DNA of 64,000 bases from contig JADJSS010000044.1 of assembly GCA_016711605.1 (NCBI GenBank), positions 62,001 through 126,000 on the forward strand. Direction: 5' to 3'. The notes beneath the pieces were generated by a model. The model was given only the letters and a program-made list of their open reading frames with translations. It had not been told where the DNA came from and made no database searches. A program made the translations under genes and the position numbers. Positions 52,351 to 60,429 of this stretch are shown here, piece after piece (within the stretch, counting starts at the first letter, position 1; each line of letters begins with the position of its first letter). This DNA comes from Saprospirales bacterium (lineage in GTDB: Bacteria > Bacteroidota > Bacteroidia > Chitinophagales > JADIYW01).

Positions 52351-52679
52351 CTTTTTTAATTTCCTTCAACATGTATTATTAAAATAATCTTTTTTTGCTT
52401 TGCGAAAACACTTTGTATTTATTTTATTTTTCTCACTGTTTATAGTTAGCATTTAGTATTTTAATACACTATTAATTTGACCTACATCAAAATATAACAT
52501 TTTTTAAGTTTTTCTATTGACAAGTGCTTAAAATTTGCATAACATTACATAAACATTGTACATACAACTATAATTCATTAAGCACTAGAAATAAAAACCC
52601 TATTAAGAAATCCACAAAAGAAGAAAAACCCTTGAAGAAATTTCAAGGGTTTATTTTTTTGCCTAATTACAAGCAATTG
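52351..52679. other. intergenic stretch without genes
   Basis: Only a bidirectional terminator (52626) was found; a 75-codon plus-strand frame overlapping OmpA shows no coding features. Confidence 0.5.
52626..52660. terminator. bidirectional terminator
   Basis: Eleven-bp stem AAACCCTTGAA (52626-52636) / TTCAAGGGTTT (52642-52652); eight-base T-rich tail on plus, short T run on minus, where it would end the OmpA-like gene. Confidence 0.7.
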
Positions 52680-53177
52680 TTATTCGCAAGGATCAAATAC
52701 TTTTGCAGCAAACCCATCTACGGCATTTCCGGCAACCGCTTTATTATTTAATTCAGCATTAAAAAAGTCAATGCGAGTATTATAATTGGTATTACATTCA
52801 TCTGTTGGCGCCACAGGTTTCATGTCACCAAATGCCACAGGAATTAGACGATTACAAGCTATTCCTCTTTCTGTCAGATAATAACTTATCATGGCAGCAC
52901 GTTGCAAACTCAATTTCATATTTTCAGCTGCAGATTTTTCGGTATAAACATGGCCTTCAATACGCAATTTGGTAATGGTTGGTCTGTCTTTTAAATATTG
53001 TGCAATATAATCCAACATCGGATCTTTGTTGTCTTTTACATCATACGCATGCGTATCAAACTCAATTGTATTTGGCAAAACCAACGCATTATTTTGTACG
53101 TTGTAAGCATTACTTTCAGAGAATCCTTTAAAAAAAAGGAAACAAGTAGCTATTAATAGTGAAATAATCTTCTTCAT
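52680..53177 (-). CDS. OmpA-family C-terminal domain protein
   Basis: 165 residues. Signal peptide MKKIISLLIATCFLFFKGFS. The OmpA/Pal peptidoglycan-binding fold spans ~30-140: ALVLPNTIEFDTHAYDV, YIAQYLKDRPTITKLRIEGH, LSLQRAAMISYYLTERGI, RIDFFNAE. The usual NxxLSxxRA motif is present in altered form (NMKLSLQRAA). No barrel domain, so a periplasmic peptidoglycan-binding protein is inferred. Confidence 0.82.
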   Translation of the reverse strand: MKKIISLLIATCFLFFKGFSESNAYNVQNNALVLPNTIEFDTHAYDVKDNKDPMLDYIAQYLKDRPTITKLRIEGHVYTEKSAAENMKLSLQRAAMISYYLTERGIACNRLIPVAFGDMKPVAPTDECNTNYNTRIDFFNAELNNKAVAGNAVDGFAAKVFDPCE

Positions 53178-53227
53178 TGGCTTAGTTTTTAAATTTTAAT
53201 CAGATCCTAAAAAATTCCTAAAAAAAG

Positions 53228-54904
53228 CTATTTATTGAGTTTACTGTGGCTCTTGCCGTATAAAAAATAGATAATTAAACCGATAATCATCCAAATAATA
53301 AAGCGCAACCAATTGACAACACCAAGCGTTGAAACCAGCAAACTGCAGCTTAAAAAACCTAAAACTGGAATTAATGACCATTTATTTATAAATGTTTTGA
53401 TAGCCATATAAATGGCAACAAATATAAATGCCCAAATCGGAATTTGATGTTTCCATTCAGAAAAACCTTTATCAAATGGAAAAGTACTTTCTATATTTTC
53501 CGGATTTTTAAAGAACAAAACCAATCCAAGAATTACTAAAGCAGGTACAATAAATTGTCCGTTCACGTATGGTGTTTTAAATTTTGGAGCAGATAAATTT
53601 TTATCTAATGCATGTTTTTTATCTCTTTCCTGCAAAATAATAACGCCTCCACAAACCAAAATAAAAGCAAACAAAGTACCGATGCTGCACATATCCACCA
53701 CTAAATTAGCATCTAAGAAAAGAACCGGAATACCGACCAATAAACCTGTCATAATAGTAGCAAAACCAGGTGTTTTATATTTAGGATGTACTTGCGAAAA
53801 TTTCTGTGGCAACAAACCATCACGGCTCATACTCATCCAAATGCGTGGCTGTCCAATAGTGAACACCAGCAACACACTTGCCGTAGCAATTAAAGCACTG
53901 AAAGCAATCAAACCACCAACCCAGTTTAAACCTCGTTCTCTGAATGCAGTTGCTAAAAATGCTTCTGTATTTAATTTAGAATAATGCACCATACCAGTAA
54001 GCACTAATGCCACCAACACATATAAAACAGTAGAAATGATTAATGAATAAATCATACCGCGTGGCAAATCGCGTTGTGGATTTTTACATTCTTCTGCAGT
54101 GGTAGAAATGGCATCGAATCCAATGTAGGCAAAGAATACAGCAGACACACCTTTCAAAACACCACTTACACCATTTGGCGCAAATGGAGTCCAATTGCCT
54201 GGCACCACATAAAAAATTCCAATTGCTATTACTATCAATATTACAATTACTTTAAAAAGCACCATGCCATTGGCAAAATTTTTCGATTCTTTAATTCCAA
54301 CATACACCACTGCTGTTATAAAAACAGTAATTAAAAATGCAGGAATATTGATGATAAATGGTATTCCAAAAACTCGCGGTGCTGAATTCCATAATTCTGG
54401 TATATTATTTTTTGCTTCTAAAAAGCTGGTGGTTAAATACCTTGGCAAATCGATTCCAAAACCGTGTAGGAAATTAGTGAGGTTTCCACTCCAGGAAATG
54501 GCAACGGCTATGTTGCCAATAGCATATTCCAACAATAAATCCCAACCAATAATCCATGCAATTAATTCGCCGAACACTGCGTATGAATAAGTGTACGCGC
54601 TGCCTGCAATAGGTATACGCGATGCAAATTCAGCGTAACATAAGGCAGAAAAACCACATGCAACTGCGATACCAATAAACAATAAAGAAACTGCCGGACC
54701 ACCATCAAAGCATGCTTTGCCAATGGTAGAAAAAACACCGGCACCAATTACAGCTGCAATACCGAGCGCGGTTAAATCCTTTACACCTAAATCTCTGTGC
54801 AATGTTTCTGCGTTACCATGCGATTCAATCATATCAGGATGTTGCACCGATTCTTCTAAAATAACGTTGATGGGTTTTGTTCTAAATAAATTTTTCCAGA
54901 TCAT
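53228..54904 (-). CDS. APC-family amino-acid permease (CAT-like)
   Basis: 558 residues from ATG 54904 (MIWKNLFRTKPINVILEESV); a longer frame upstream is spurious. About 12-14 membrane helices. GIAAVIGAGVFSTIG in helix 1 is the APC substrate motif, and FFAYIGFDAISTTAEECKNP is typical of cationic-amino-acid-transporter-like members. Role: proton-coupled uptake or exchange of amino acids in the inner membrane. Divergent from the GNAT gene. Confidence 0.9.
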   Translation of the reverse strand: MIWKNLFRTKPINVILEESVQHPDMIESHGNAETLHRDLGVKDLTALGIAAVIGAGVFSTIGKACFDGGPAVSLLFIGIAVACGFSALCYAEFASRIPIAGSAYTYSYAVFGELIAWIIGWDLLLEYAIGNIAVAISWSGNLTNFLHGFGIDLPRYLTTSFLEAKNNIPELWNSAPRVFGIPFIINIPAFLITVFITAVVYVGIKESKNFANGMVLFKVIVILIVIAIGIFYVVPGNWTPFAPNGVSGVLKGVSAVFFAYIGFDAISTTAEECKNPQRDLPRGMIYSLIISTVLYVLVALVLTGMVHYSKLNTEAFLATAFRERGLNWVGGLIAFSALIATASVLLVFTIGQPRIWMSMSRDGLLPQKFSQVHPKYKTPGFATIMTGLLVGIPVLFLDANLVVDMCSIGTLFAFILVCGGVIILQERDKKHALDKNLSAPKFKTPYVNGQFIVPALVILGLVLFFKNPENIESTFPFDKGFSEWKHQIPIWAFIFVAIYMAIKTFINKWSLIPVLGFLSCSLLVSTLGVVNWLRFIIWMIIGLIIYFLYGKSHSKLNK

Positions 54905-54934
54905 GTACTTGTGGTTTGTATAAAGATATAAAAA

Positions 54935-54966
54935 TTTGCTTACGATTGATAAAGTGGATATATTTG
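54935..54966 (+). promoter_or_regulatory. promoter of the GNAT gene
   Basis: TTTG (54935-54938), 20-bp spacer, TATATTTG (54959-54966), a perfect consensus. It ends 5 bases before TTG 54972. Confidence 0.6.
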
Positions 54967-54971
54967 GCGAG

Positions 54972-55508
54972 TTGAAAATACAAACACTACCAATAGACAA
55001 ACTTATAACGGAACGATTAATATTGATTCCGTTTACCATGCAAATTTGCAAAAATTTAATGAATGATGATTTTAGCGATTTATCTAAGATGGGTTTTAAA
55101 AAAGGAAAAAGCTGGCCGGACAACGATGTTATAGAAACCTTGCCAAAAATAATAAATAACCTTTCAGAAGTAGAGGCGCCAACTGGTTTTGAATCGTGGA
55201 TGATTATTAAAAAAGATACTTTAGAAATAATTGGCGATGCAGGTTTTAAAGGATTCAACCATCAGGCACAAAATGTAGATATTGGCTATGGAATTATAAA
55301 AGAAGAAAGACGAAATGGCTATGCAGAAGAAGCTGCATCAGTATTGATAAACTGGGCATTTTCATCAGAAATGGTAAAAGAAATAACCGCCAACTGTTTA
55401 CATAATAATGTTAGTTCTATTAAACTTCTGCAAAAATTAAATTTTATAAAAACAAAAGATGATGATGAAATGGTTTATTGGATGTTGCAGAATAAGTTAA
55501 TAATTTAA
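54972..55508 (+). CDS. GNAT acetyltransferase, RimJ/RimL type
   Basis: 178 residues from TTG 54972 (KIQTLPIDKLITERLILIPF); the promoter at 54935-54966 excludes the earlier TTG at 54936. ITERLILIPF, DIGYGIIKEERRNGYAEEAA (acetyl-CoA-binding motif A) and NNVSSIKLLQKLNF fit the family. Acetyl-CoA-dependent N-acetylation, substrate unknown. The start is unusual in being a TTG right at the predicted transcription start. Confidence 0.82.
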   Translation: MKIQTLPIDKLITERLILIPFTMQICKNLMNDDFSDLSKMGFKKGKSWPDNDVIETLPKIINNLSEVEAPTGFESWMIIKKDTLEIIGDAGFKGFNHQAQNVDIGYGIIKEERRNGYAEEAASVLINWAFSSEMVKEITANCLHNNVSSIKLLQKLNFIKTKDDDEMVYWMLQNKLII

Positions 55509-55519
55509 AAGCCATCATT

Positions 55520-55560
55520 CGTGTCTCACATAACATATTTTATGGCTCGTGAGACACGAG
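55520..55560. repeat. 11-bp inverted repeat with further dyad (REP-like)
   Basis: TCGTGTCTCAC (55520-55530) pairs with GTGAGACACGA (55550-55560); a second dyad GGCTCGT/ACGAGCC overlaps it (55545-55563). Confidence 0.5.
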
Positions 55561-55578
55561 CCACGGTAGCGATAAAAT

Positions 55579-55609
55579 TGTACTTTTTAATAATTAGTTG
55601 TAAATTTGA
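55579..55609 (+). promoter_or_regulatory. promoter of the second toxin-antitoxin operon
   Basis: TTG (55579-55581), 20-bp spacer, TAAATTTG (55602-55609), 16 bases before ATG 55626. Confidence 0.65.
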
Positions 55610-55625
55610 AATAGAACGAATTGCC

Positions 55626-55859
55626 ATGAATACAGCAGAACTTAAATTAGATCTTATCAATAAAATAGCTCAGCTAAAAGAAAGCCATATCATTGAGGAA
55701 ATCAGCAACCTGCTGGATTTTGAATTGTCTGAAAATATCTATAAAACATCAGATAAGCAAATAAACAGAATCATGGAAGCTAGAGCCGAATATGAAACCG
55801 GAAATACTTTAACTGAATCATCTGCAAATGCTGAAATAGAAGAATGGCTAAAAAAATAA
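55626..55859 (+). CDS. antitoxin of the second RelE/ParE-type module
   Basis: 77 residues from ATG 55626; the upstream extension in frame crosses the promoter and is not coding. MNTAELKLDLINKIAQLKES and ISNLLDFELSEN match Bacteroidota antitoxins of this kind, and the C-terminal EIEEWLKK would contact the toxin. Overlaps the toxin gene by 16 bases. Confidence 0.78.
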   Translation: MNTAELKLDLINKIAQLKESHIIEEISNLLDFELSENIYKTSDKQINRIMEARAEYETGNTLTESSANAEIEEWLKK

Positions 55860-56140
55860 TCTGGACGCAGAAAGCTCAAGCTGAAAGAAAGGAAATATTA
55901 GAATATTGGAAGAACAGAAATAAATCAACCGTATTCAGTATTAAACTAAACAAATTATTTATTGAGCATTTACGTAAAATTGCTCTACATCCAAACACTG
56001 GCAGGAATACAGACATTAAAAATGTAAAAGTCAAAATCATTAGAGATTATCTACTGTTTTATGAAGTAATAGAAGACGAAATAATTGTTTTATGTATTTG
56101 GGATGGAAGACGAGATCCTGACAAACTTCATGTAAAATAA
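55844..56140 (+). CDS. RelE/ParE-family toxin
   Basis: 98 residues. IIWTQKAQAERKEILEYWKN, IALHPNTGRNT, KVKIIRDYLLFYEV and IIVLCIWDGRRDP follow the RelE/ParE fold order. Starts within the antitoxin's last codons (16-base overlap). Target not readable. Confidence 0.85.
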   Translation: MAKKIIWTQKAQAERKEILEYWKNRNKSTVFSIKLNKLFIEHLRKIALHPNTGRNTDIKNVKVKIIRDYLLFYEVIEDEIIVLCIWDGRRDPDKLHVK

Positions 56141-56165
56141 TTTATATTCTGCAGTCGATCAAAAT

Positions 56166-58028
56166 TCAATAACTCAGCATCAGCTTCGCAACACCACTCG
56201 TATCCGTCAATGCTTTGATAAATGAAATAATATCTTTTTTGTCTTGATACGTCAACTGTAATTTTTGTTCAGATAAGGTTTGATTTGGAATATTTAAACC
56301 CATGCCAACGCCACCACCTTGGTTGTAAAACTCCAATACATCAGGCAATGTCAAAAATCCACCATTGTGAAAATACGGAGCCGTTAAAAATGAATTGCGC
56401 ACGGTTGACGTTTTAAATGAATGCTTAAAATCATCTATTTCCAAATTTTTATAGCGTCCAATATCATCATCTAATATTGGATGAATGGTGTCAAATTTCT
56501 TGGTAACACCAATTACTTCAGATTCAGAATTGGTATAAAATGGTGGTGCTAGACCAAAATATGTTGGTGCAAAATGGCAAGCACCACATTGCGCTTTTCC
56601 CATAAATAAATTAAAACCACGCTTGGTACTTTCGCTAATGATAGCCGTTTCATTGCGCATATATTTATCAAAAGCAGAGTTCAGTAGAATTAATTTTCGT
56701 TGAAAATCGGCGATGCAAGTATTAATCGTATAAGTAGAAATCAGTTCATTTTGATAGCTTGGAAATGCTTGTGAAAACAAGCGCACATATTGCGTGTCGT
56801 TTTTTAAGCGATTTAAAACAGTATCATAATTACAATTAAATTCCTGTGGATTGGTAATAACATGACCAATTTGTTGTTCGAGTGTAAGCGCTCGAATATC
56901 ATAAAAATAACCAGTTTGCAAAGCAGCATTTAAAAGTGTTGGTGTATTGCGTTTTTGAAAAACACCATCAATGTTTGTTATAGCAGTGAATTCTTTGTCG
57001 GTAAATGCATTTGCTGGTTGGTGACAAGTAGCGCAACTCAATTTATTGTCAATTGATAATCGTTTATCGAAGAATAATTTTTTTCCAATTTCAGCAATCA
57101 ATGGATTGTCTACATAATATCGGTCTTGTGCAAAAAACTTTGGATTTAAAAAATCAGCATCATAAATTGTTTTAGATTTTAAATTAATAGATCTGAATAA
57201 AACCGTGTTTTCACCTAAAGCCGAAATATTATTTACTTGTTGAAACGCCTGAAATTGCTGCTTAATTGGCTGAATGTATTTTTTTATATAGGTAAGCCGG
57301 TCTAAAGTATTAAAATTTTTAGTTGCTAAATATTGTATGCTTTTTTGCAAAGTCGCATGCAGTGTATCAAATTCTTTTTGATTTTTTTCGTCTTTATAAT
57401 AGGCAAAAACCTGCGCGATAGCTTGCAATGAATTTTTTATTTCTGCACAATTATTTCTTAGATCTGGCGAATCAAACGAGACTAAATTCAGCGTTTCTAT
57501 GCGAATTAAATGATACTGAGCCGCTTCAAATATGTAGGTATCTTTTAAATCAATTTCACTAAAATAAAGATGATAAGAAAGCGCACGATATTTTAATTGT
57601 TTAATCAAAAATAAAACACGATTTACATCAACACTATCATTAAATAATTCTTGTTCTATCACTTGCAAACCTTCTGGTTTTGCATTCGGATTGTAGCCAT
57701 CATCCATTTCTACTGCATTAGCACCATTAAAAAATGCATATTGCTGCATACTGATATATTCAATAATAAATTCAGTTTCTTTAAATGCAAGCCGTACTTT
57801 TTTAAATTGTTGTTGCGCTTTTTTTTGCGAAAGATTAGATTGCAATAAATTTTGTAAACTATCTAACTGCTGTTGAAAAACTTTTATTTTTTGTAATGAA
57901 AACGTGCGTGTATTTTCAATCGGTGATTTTTTTTCAGTAAATGAAAATGAAATTAAAACGCAAAATGCAACCAACAAAATGGTCGTAATTTTTATTTTTT
58001 TTGATGTTATAAAAAAGTGCATTAACAT
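56166..58028 (-). CDS. di-heme cytochrome c peroxidase (CcpA/MauG family) with N-terminal helical domain
   Basis: 620 residues; the start could also be ATG six bases later. Signal anchor (TTILLVAFCVLISFSF). Residues ~50-290 are a helical domain (KKVRLAFKETEFIIEY, MQQYAFFNGANAVEMDDG) reminiscent of imelysin-type domains. The C-terminal half is the peroxidase: first heme motif CATCH, second CGACH, with IGKKLFFDKRLS and PYFHNGGFLTLPDVLEFY. Periplasmic reduction of peroxides, or MauG-like oxidation of a partner. Divergent from the metallophosphoesterase. Confidence 0.87.
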   Translation of the reverse strand: MLMHFFITSKKIKITTILLVAFCVLISFSFTEKKSPIENTRTFSLQKIKVFQQQLDSLQNLLQSNLSQKKAQQQFKKVRLAFKETEFIIEYISMQQYAFFNGANAVEMDDGYNPNAKPEGLQVIEQELFNDSVDVNRVLFLIKQLKYRALSYHLYFSEIDLKDTYIFEAAQYHLIRIETLNLVSFDSPDLRNNCAEIKNSLQAIAQVFAYYKDEKNQKEFDTLHATLQKSIQYLATKNFNTLDRLTYIKKYIQPIKQQFQAFQQVNNISALGENTVLFRSINLKSKTIYDADFLNPKFFAQDRYYVDNPLIAEIGKKLFFDKRLSIDNKLSCATCHQPANAFTDKEFTAITNIDGVFQKRNTPTLLNAALQTGYFYDIRALTLEQQIGHVITNPQEFNCNYDTVLNRLKNDTQYVRLFSQAFPSYQNELISTYTINTCIADFQRKLILLNSAFDKYMRNETAIISESTKRGFNLFMGKAQCGACHFAPTYFGLAPPFYTNSESEVIGVTKKFDTIHPILDDDIGRYKNLEIDDFKHSFKTSTVRNSFLTAPYFHNGGFLTLPDVLEFYNQGGGVGMGLNIPNQTLSEQKLQLTYQDKKDIISFIKALTDTSGVAKLMLSY

Positions 58029-58031
58029 TTA

Positions 58032-58067
58032 TTTGTACGAATTTACAACATATCTCATTTATCTTTG
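58032..58067 (+). promoter_or_regulatory. promoter of the metallophosphoesterase gene
   Basis: TTTG (58032-58035), 24-bp spacer (long), TATCTTTG (58060-58067); ATG at 58083. Confidence 0.45.
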
Positions 58068-58082
58068 TTACAATTATTTAGT

Positions 58083-59361
58083 ATGCGCAGAGAAATTAGT
58101 ATTTGGTTTAAACTTGGAGTTTTTGCACTTTTCATTTTAGTCGATTGGTATATATTTCAAGCAGTTAAAACCTCGTTTTCTGGTTCAAAACCATCCACAC
58201 AAAAAATTGCTTACGGTGTTTATTTTTTTACTTTCTCTGTTTCCATATATTGCGTTTGCAGTAATGCTATATGTTGGCTATTTTAACTGGCATGGTTGGA
58301 TTAAGAATATTATTGTTGGTATTGCACAAGCGGTTTTTATTTCTAAACTATTTATTTTACCATTTTTATTAATTGATGACTTGATACGTTCATTTAGTTG
58401 GATTGGCCAACGTTTTTCTTCATCTAATCAAATAGCTTTAACACAAAAGAATGGTATTTCTCGATTGCAATTTTTAAGCAAAGCTGGATTGGTTTTAGGC
58501 ACAGTTTCGTTCGGTTCTTTTATTTATGGTATTGTTCGTGGTGCTTATAATTATAAAAAAGTAAAAGTAAAATTATCGATTCCGAATTTACCAGATGAAT
58601 TTAAAAACTTGAAAATTGTGCAAATTTCTGATTTGCATGTTGGAAGCTTTGCATCTTCTGCACCTATACAAAAAATTGTAGATTTAATAAATGAAGAAAA
58701 TGCAGACATCGTTTTTTTTACTGGCGATTTAGTAAATTATACGGTTGATGAAGCATTACGCTATACATCTATTTTAAAAACAATAAAAGCAAAAACGGCA
58801 GTCTATTCTATTTTAGGCAATCACGACTATGGTATGTATGTAGATTGGAACTCGAAAGAAGAACATGCAAAACATTTTCAACAATTATTAGACTTTCAAC
58901 GGAAAGAATTAGGTTGGGATTTGCTGATGGATGAACATCGAATTTTAGAAATAAATGGCAAAAAATTAGCCATTATTGGTGTGCAATATATTGGTCATAA
59001 TTTGCATTTTGGAAAATTTGGCAATTTAGATAAAGCATACGCTGGCGCAGAAAATGCAGATGTGCAATTGTTATTGTCGCACGATCCGTCGCATTGGGAC
59101 CACGAAGTATCGAAGTATGAAAAGTATAAAAATATACATGCTACATTTTCTGGCCACACACATGGATTTCAGTTTGGCATTGAGATTCCAAAAATTGGTT
59201 TAAAATGGAGTCCGTCACAATATGTGTATCCACATTGGGCTGGTTTATATAAAAAAGATATTCAACATTTATATGTAAATCGTGGTGCCGGATTTTTAGG
59301 TTATCCAGGTCGTTTAGGTATTTCGCCAGAAATTACCATTTTTGAATTGGTGAACTCATAA
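58083..59361 (+). CDS. membrane-anchored metallophosphoesterase, frameshifted
   Basis: Two frames make one 425-residue protein. ATG 58083 starts MRREISIWFKLGVFALFILV through KIAYGVYF; after the seven-T run 58223-58229 the sequence continues in another frame (LLSLFPYIAFAVMLYVGYFN). Removing one T joins them. Three to four membrane helices (~1-140) precede the YkuE-like phosphoesterase: QISDLHVGSF, FFTGDLVN, ILGNHDYG, SGHTHGFQFGIEIP. A metal-dependent phosphodiesterase, perhaps on lipid or cell-wall substrates. In the given sequence only the part from ~58207 is open to the stop. Confidence 0.83.
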
Positions 59362-59368
59362 AAAAAGC

Positions 59369-59398
59369 AAAAAAAAACCGACATAGCGAGTATGTCGG
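59369..59398 (-). terminator. terminator of micropeptide gene 1
   Basis: Minus strand: CCGACATA-CTCGC-TATGTCGG (59391-59398 with 59378-59385) followed by nine T. Confidence 0.85.
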
Positions 59399-59475
59399 AT
59401 TTCAATGTTTCATGGTGCGGACTTTTATGTTTCTATTTGGGTTCTTATGTTCCGAGACCTTGGACTTTCTGTATT
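59399..59475 (-). repeat. tandem GAAACATAnAAnCC motifs in the 3' UTR of micropeptide gene 1
   Basis: On the minus strand three imperfect units: GGAACATAAGAACCC, GAAACATAAAAGTCC, GAAACATTGAAATCC, spaced about 20-22 bases. Confidence 0.55.
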
Positions 59476-59530
59476 TCTTTAAGATTGAGTTATTACGTAA
59501 ATTAGGTTTTTGGAGATAAATAATTAATTA

Positions 59531-59636
59531 TTATTCTGCCCTACCTGCAACGTCATCTGTTATGATGGTTGCGTTGTAACATTGAAAATTTTTATTTTTT
59601 TTTAGTGATGAATTTTATGTTTGAAGCTGTTGTCAT
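59531..59636 (-). CDS. micropeptide 1 with IITDDVAGR C terminus (frameshifted)
   Basis: From ATG 59636 the frame reads MTTASNIKFITKKK and stops; the other frame ends NATIITDDVAGRAE. Taking one base out of the nine-T run 59595-59603 unites them into 34 residues. The last part matches micropeptide 2. A good minus-strand promoter (59668-59701) precedes it and a terminator follows. Function unknown; no signal peptide or membrane helix. Confidence 0.5.
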
Positions 59637-59667
59637 ATTTGCTTTTTTGATACAGTAAAGTTATATC

Positions 59668-59701
59668 CAAATCTAAGAGTTGGCTATTCAAAATAATCAA
59701 A
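59668..59701 (-). promoter_or_regulatory. promoter of micropeptide gene 1
   Basis: Minus strand: TTTG (59698-59701), 22-bp spacer, TAGATTTG (59668-59675), 31 bases before the ATG. Confidence 0.6.
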
Positions 59702-60032
59702 CATCGTGACAGTCTTATTTTTAATAATATTAAATACCGTCACTATTTTATTTAACCTGTATATAAAATTTAAAGTCAATACTTTCTAAATATTGTGTAC
59801 TTAAAACGAAGTTTAGTATAAAAATGATTCAATATTTTTTTTGTAGAAACAAATAAAATAAAGTTTAAAAAATGGCTGCCGAGTTTTTGCAATGAATTAG
59901 TTAAGTATTATTTAATTTCATTTCAACCTGAACAAAAAAATATGAGACTGGTTTTCAGGAAAAACAGCTTGAGTCCAAAAAAAACAATTGAAGAGACAAA
60001 TAATAAGTACAATCAAAAAAATAAGAGAAAGG

Positions 60033-60060
60033 AAAAAAAAAAACGACACAGTATATGTCG
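60033..60060 (-). terminator. terminator of micropeptide gene 2
   Basis: Minus strand: CGACA-TATACTG-TGTCG (60044-60060) followed by eleven T. Confidence 0.75.
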
Positions 60061-60115
60061 GGTTTTTAATGTTTGGGATTTTTATGTTTCGAGTTTGTGG
60101 GTTTCTATGTCTCGA
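60061..60115 (-). repeat. tandem GAAACATAnAAACCC motifs in the 3' UTR of micropeptide gene 2
   Basis: Minus strand units: GAGACATAGAAACCC, GAAACATAAAAATCCC, AAACATTAAAAACCC. Same type as at 59399. Confidence 0.55.
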
Positions 60116-60135
60116 TATTCAAGTGTAAAAAATAA

Positions 60136-60270
60136 TTAATCATTTCTTCCAGCTACATCATCAGTGATGATGAATGCCAAAGTATATTGGTTTGATTGCG
60201 CTGTTGTATTGTCAACAATTGTGCGTATTAATTCTAACGTGTTCGACAGTAATTCCTTAATTGTTTTCAT
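60136..60270 (-). CDS. micropeptide 2 with IITDDVAGR C terminus
   Basis: 44 residues, ATG 60270 to stop 60136. Begins MKTIKELLSNTLELIRTIVD and ends QYTLAFIITDDVAGRND. The nine codons for IITDDVAGR differ from those of micropeptide 1 at seven third positions without changing a residue. No signal peptide; the N-terminal half is an amphipathic helix. Upstream only a weak TAATTTTA box. Followed by the repeat motif and terminator. Unknown family; could be a signalling peptide, a ribosomal-peptide precursor or a small regulator. Confidence 0.6.
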   Translation of the reverse strand: MKTIKELLSNTLELIRTIVDNTTAQSNQYTLAFIITDDVAGRND

Positions 60271-60429
60271 AACTTAGTGTTTGTGAATTAAAATTAGCAC
60301 ATTTTTAACACATGAGTTTGCTTTGTTTTAATTAAACGTGACTTGCTTATTTCTTTAAACTAAAAATATATTGACCATTTTTATTGAAATTTATTGATAT
60401 TTTTAATAAAATTTAACATTTTTAGAGAC

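Noticed and set aside
52524..52751. 75-codon plus-strand frame
   Set aside because: Contains the terminator hairpin and overlaps the OmpA-like gene antisense.
54905..55258. N-terminal extension of the permease to 676 residues
   Set aside because: It lies antisense to the GNAT gene and precedes a normal permease start at 54904.
55521..55625. Upstream extension of the second antitoxin
   Set aside because: It would include the inverted repeat and the promoter; ATG 55626 fits family length.
59942..60139. 65-codon Lys-rich plus-strand frame
   Set aside because: It runs antisense through the poly-A/terminator of micropeptide 2 and lacks coding character.
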